A stretch of DNA of 64,000 bases from Kribbella sp. NBC_00382 (lineage in GTDB: Bacteria; Actinomycetota; Actinomycetes; Propionibacteriales; Kribbellaceae), in assembly GCF_036067295.1 (NCBI RefSeq), contig NZ_CP107954.1, positions 1,116,001-1,180,000 of the forward strand, read 5' to 3'. Numbering within the stretch: the first letter of the stretch is position 1; the number at the start of each line of letters is the position of its first letter. The notes below the pieces were generated by a model. It was not told the origin of the DNA, made no database searches, and was given only the letters and a program-made list of their open reading frames with translations. Positions 61,820-64,000 of the stretch are shown here, one piece after another. The position numbers were made by a program, and so were the translations under genes.

Positions 61820-62842
61820 ATGGTGACCATGCGGGACGTGGCGAAGCGGGCGGGCGTGTCCATCGCCACCGTCTCCTTCGTGCTCAACGACACCAAGCCG
61901 GTGACGCCGGCGACCCGGGAGCGGATCGAGCTCGCGATGACGGAGCTGGGCTTCCGCCGCAACGTGGTCGCCCGCGCGCTGGCCAGCCGGCGTACCCGGA
62001 TCATCGCGATGGCCTATCCGGCGCTGGACCACCGGTTCGGGTTCTCGGCGGCGGAGTTCTTCACCAGTGCGGCCGAAGTGGCGCGCAAGCAGGACTACCA
62101 CCTGGTGCTCTGGCCGGTCGGGAACGACGGCGGCGAGCTCACCGAACTGGTCGGGCAGGCACTGGTCGACGGAGTCGTGCTGATGGAGGTCCAGCTCGAG
62201 GATCCACGGATCGCGGTGCTCCAGCGAACCAAGACACCGTTCGCGCTGATCGGCCGGACCACCGCCCTGGAAGGCCTGATCCACGTCGACATCGACTTCG
62301 ACACCACGATCGAGGACGCGGTCGGCTACCTGCACGGCCTGGGGCACCGCCGGCTGGTACTGGTCTCCGGCGATCTGGCCGACCCGAGATTCCACACCTA
62401 CGGACCGTACGTGCGATCCGAGGCCGCCTATCGCCGGGTCACGGCCGGGTACGGCATCGAGACCATCGTGCTGGAGTGCTCCGACTCGACCCGGACCGGC
62501 CGGGAGGCCGCGACCCGCCTGCTACGCGATCACCCGGAGACGACGGCCGTCCTGGTACTGAACGAGTACTCCGCCCTCGGGGTGATGTCCGGCCTGAACC
62601 GCCTCGGCCGCCGCATCCCGGACGAGATCTCGGTGCTCTCGCTGATGGCCCCCGACACGGCAGCCCTGTCGAACCCCGAGCTGACCATCATGCGCACCCC
62701 CGGCCCCGAACTCGGCCGCCTCGGCACCGAGGCCCTGATCCGCCAACTCGAGGGCGCCACCCCACTCCCCCCACCCCACCTCATCCCCGCCAAGCTGCAC
62801 CTCGGCGAATCCACCGCGCCACCTCCGAAGGAGGCGAGCTAG
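61820..62842 (+). CDS. LacI-family transcriptional regulator
   Basis: A 340-residue regulator. The N-terminal helix-turn-helix is RDVAKRAGVSIATVSFVLN, with the minor-groove hinge helix ARALASRRTR. The C-terminal periplasmic-binding-protein-like domain spans about 60-330. Divergent orientation to the sugar importer makes it the local repressor, with an imported sugar or derivative as effector. Confidence 0.95.
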   Translation: MVTMRDVAKRAGVSIATVSFVLNDTKPVTPATRERIELAMTELGFRRNVVARALASRRTRIIAMAYPALDHRFGFSAAEFFTSAAEVARKQDYHLVLWPVGNDGGELTELVGQALVDGVVLMEVQLEDPRIAVLQRTKTPFALIGRTTALEGLIHVDIDFDTTIEDAVGYLHGLGHRRLVLVSGDLADPRFHTYGPYVRSEAAYRRVTAGYGIETIVLECSDSTRTGREAATRLLRDHPETTAVLVLNEYSALGVMSGLNRLGRRIPDEISVLSLMAPDTAALSNPELTIMRTPGPELGRLGTEALIRQLEGATPLPPPHLIPAKLHLGESTAPPPKEAS

Positions 62843-62852
62843 GGCTCCTCCG

Positions 62853-63878
62853 TCACTTGAGCTTGAACTCGGGGATCTTGACGGTTTTGAGTGGTCGGCC
62901 GGAGGCGTTGTAGGCGGTGACGGTCGCGGCCCTGCGAGACTTGGGGTCGCCGTTGGCCCACCAGAGGGCGTACCAGCCGTTGGCGACGGTGAGGTCGTGG
63001 GTGGCTCCGTTGACTGCCTTGAAGTGGATGCGGGTGATCGCTGGATCGACCCGGCCGAAGTTGGTGTAGGTCCAGCCTGTGCAGTTCGACTTGCAGCCGA
63101 TCTGGCCGCTGCCCTCGTACACGCCGACTCCCGACAGCGACATCAGGGGTTCGTTCTGTGCTGTGCGAATGCTCGGTGTGGAGGACTTCATCAGGGGCAT
63201 GGCCTGGCCGGACAGCGGCAGGTCGCAGCTGGCGGCGCTGCGGCCGGTCGGCGATACGGCCAGCATTCTCAGCACCCGGCCGAGATCCGTAGCGCCCTGC
63301 TCCGTCGACACGACTCGCCACTTCGTCAGGTCGTGCCACAGCAGGACCGAGCAGCTGAGCAACTGACCGTCGGCGGTCCGCGGAGCCGGATCCGCCTTCA
63401 CCTTCGCCAGCGCCGCGGCCGTCGGTTTCGAGTCGCCCGGGACGACGCACCCAGGGCCGAACATGTTCTTCTTCCCGGGCACCCGGCTCATCAGTCCCAT
63501 CGTGGCGCGGTAGACGCTGGGATGAAACGTCGCCAGCGGCTGCACGCCGTACCGGATGGTGCAGCGGCGCTCTGCCTCTGCCCGAGTGATCTTCCCCAAA
63601 GCAGCCTCACCCTGCGGCACTCCGGGCATCGGGGTGAACAAGGCCGCTCCCGCTCCCGCGGCCGCCGGCTCGCGCTGAGCAGCGCCGATGTCCGGTACGA
63701 GTGCAGCGCCGACCGCGATGACCGCCACTCCGGCGGCCAGGCCGCTGGCGGAGGCGATTCTGCGCCGGCGACGGCCGCGACGGCCGCGCTGCAGCAAGCC
63801 GGTCACGTCGACCGGGGCCAGTGGATCTCCGTTCGCCAGGCGGTCAAGCTCGGCGCCGATCTCCGGGTCGTTCTGCAT
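62853..63878 (-). CDS. membrane protein, putative anti-sigma factor
   Basis: A 341-residue protein with a short cytoplasmic part (MQNDPEIGAELDRLANGD), a very basic stretch (RRGRRGRRRRR) and one membrane helix (about residues 45-65), then a large Cys-containing extracytoplasmic domain. It directly follows the sigma-factor gene, the standard place for a regulator of ECF sigma activity. ATG at 63878 has AAGGAG six bases upstream; a GTG at 63893 overlapping the sigma stop is possible. No zinc anti-sigma motif is visible, so the role is inferred from context. Confidence 0.7.
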   Translation of the reverse strand: MQNDPEIGAELDRLANGDPLAPVDVTGLLQRGRRGRRRRRIASASGLAAGVAVIAVGAALVPDIGAAQREPAAAGAGAALFTPMPGVPQGEAALGKITRAEAERRCTIRYGVQPLATFHPSVYRATMGLMSRVPGKKNMFGPGCVVPGDSKPTAAALAKVKADPAPRTADGQLLSCSVLLWHDLTKWRVVSTEQGATDLGRVLRMLAVSPTGRSAASCDLPLSGQAMPLMKSSTPSIRTAQNEPLMSLSGVGVYEGSGQIGCKSNCTGWTYTNFGRVDPAITRIHFKAVNGATHDLTVANGWYALWWANGDPKSRRAATVTAYNASGRPLKTVKIPEFKLK

Positions 63879-63889
63879 GTCCGTCTCCT

Positions 63890-64000
63890 TCACGAGAGCC
63901 GCCCGACCGAGCGGGTCCGGTTGATGGTGTGACGGAGGGTTTCGAGTGCGCGGGCGGCCTGGCTCTTCACCGTGCCCTGCGAGCAGTTGAGGATCTCGGC
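63890..64000 (-). CDS. ECF sigma factor, C-terminal end (cut by window end)
   Basis: Thirty-six codons and a stop are visible: AEILNCSQGTVKSQAARALE and a short Arg-rich tail. The sequence is the helix-turn-helix of sigma region 4 (NCSQGTVKSQAARA), typical of SigE-like actinobacterial ECF factors. The rest lies beyond the window. Confidence 0.85.
   Translation of the reverse strand, partial: AEILNCSQGTVKSQAARALETLRHTINRTRSVGRLS

Overview
High-GC DNA with GTG starts, ATGA/GTGA stop-start overlaps and an actinobacterial housekeeping neighbourhood (coaA, acpS, nnrD, alr, tsaE, tsaB, rimI, tsaD). This points to an actinomycete chromosome, and gene order and content look like Kribbella or a close relative (inference; no taxonomic marker gene is present).

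Layout. 1-8.2 kb: minus-strand housekeeping operon, HAD hydrolase - alr - alpha/beta hydrolase - GNAT/TsaE fusion - tsaB - rimI - tsaD - GNAT - alpha/beta hydrolase (cut by the window edge). A TnpB-only IS200/IS605-type element sits on the opposite strand between tsaB and rimI. 8.2-14.7 kb: secreted or surface proteins (ExeM/NucH-like nuclease, META lipoprotein, large secreted PIG-L deacetylase). 14.8-17.6 kb: nnrD, acpS and divergent coaA. 17.6-21.9 kb: a 500-bp intergenic stretch with repeats, a small unknown gene, two tandem secreted paralogues and an MFS exporter.

21.98-48.4 kb: the most interesting part, a probable biosynthetic gene cluster for which I recall no described match. It has three transcription units: a leftward operon SGNH hydrolase-P450-esterase-Hmo-HpgT; a rightward operon AMP-ligase-MFS-SGNH hydrolase followed by an O-methyltransferase; and a leftward 14-gene, mostly stop/start-coupled operon ACP-ACP-KS-KS'-AMP-ligase-KS-HmaS-PhyH dioxygenase-DUF3050-E1alpha-E1beta-three ATP-grasp-like ligases. 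A phosphopantetheinyl transferase lies on the opposite strand just upstream, followed by a third AMP-ligase. HmaS, Hmo and HpgT together are the complete route from 4-hydroxyphenylpyruvate to 4-hydroxyphenylglycine (Hpg), yet there is no NRPS. Free-standing adenylating enzymes, two ACPs, a type-II-like ketosynthase set and three ATP-grasp-like proteins appear to replace it.

48.8-56.5 kb: cell-wall (MurNAc) recycling locus nagZ-namZ-AmiE-like hydrolase-murR-murQ plus a two-domain GNAT. 56.7-62.8 kb: sugar ABC importer (binding protein, two permeases), ThuA-like and Gfo/Idh/MocA proteins, with a divergent LacI regulator. 62.9-64 kb: a putative anti-sigma-type membrane protein and the C-terminal end of an ECF sigma factor. 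No rRNA, tRNA or CRISPR array was recognised.
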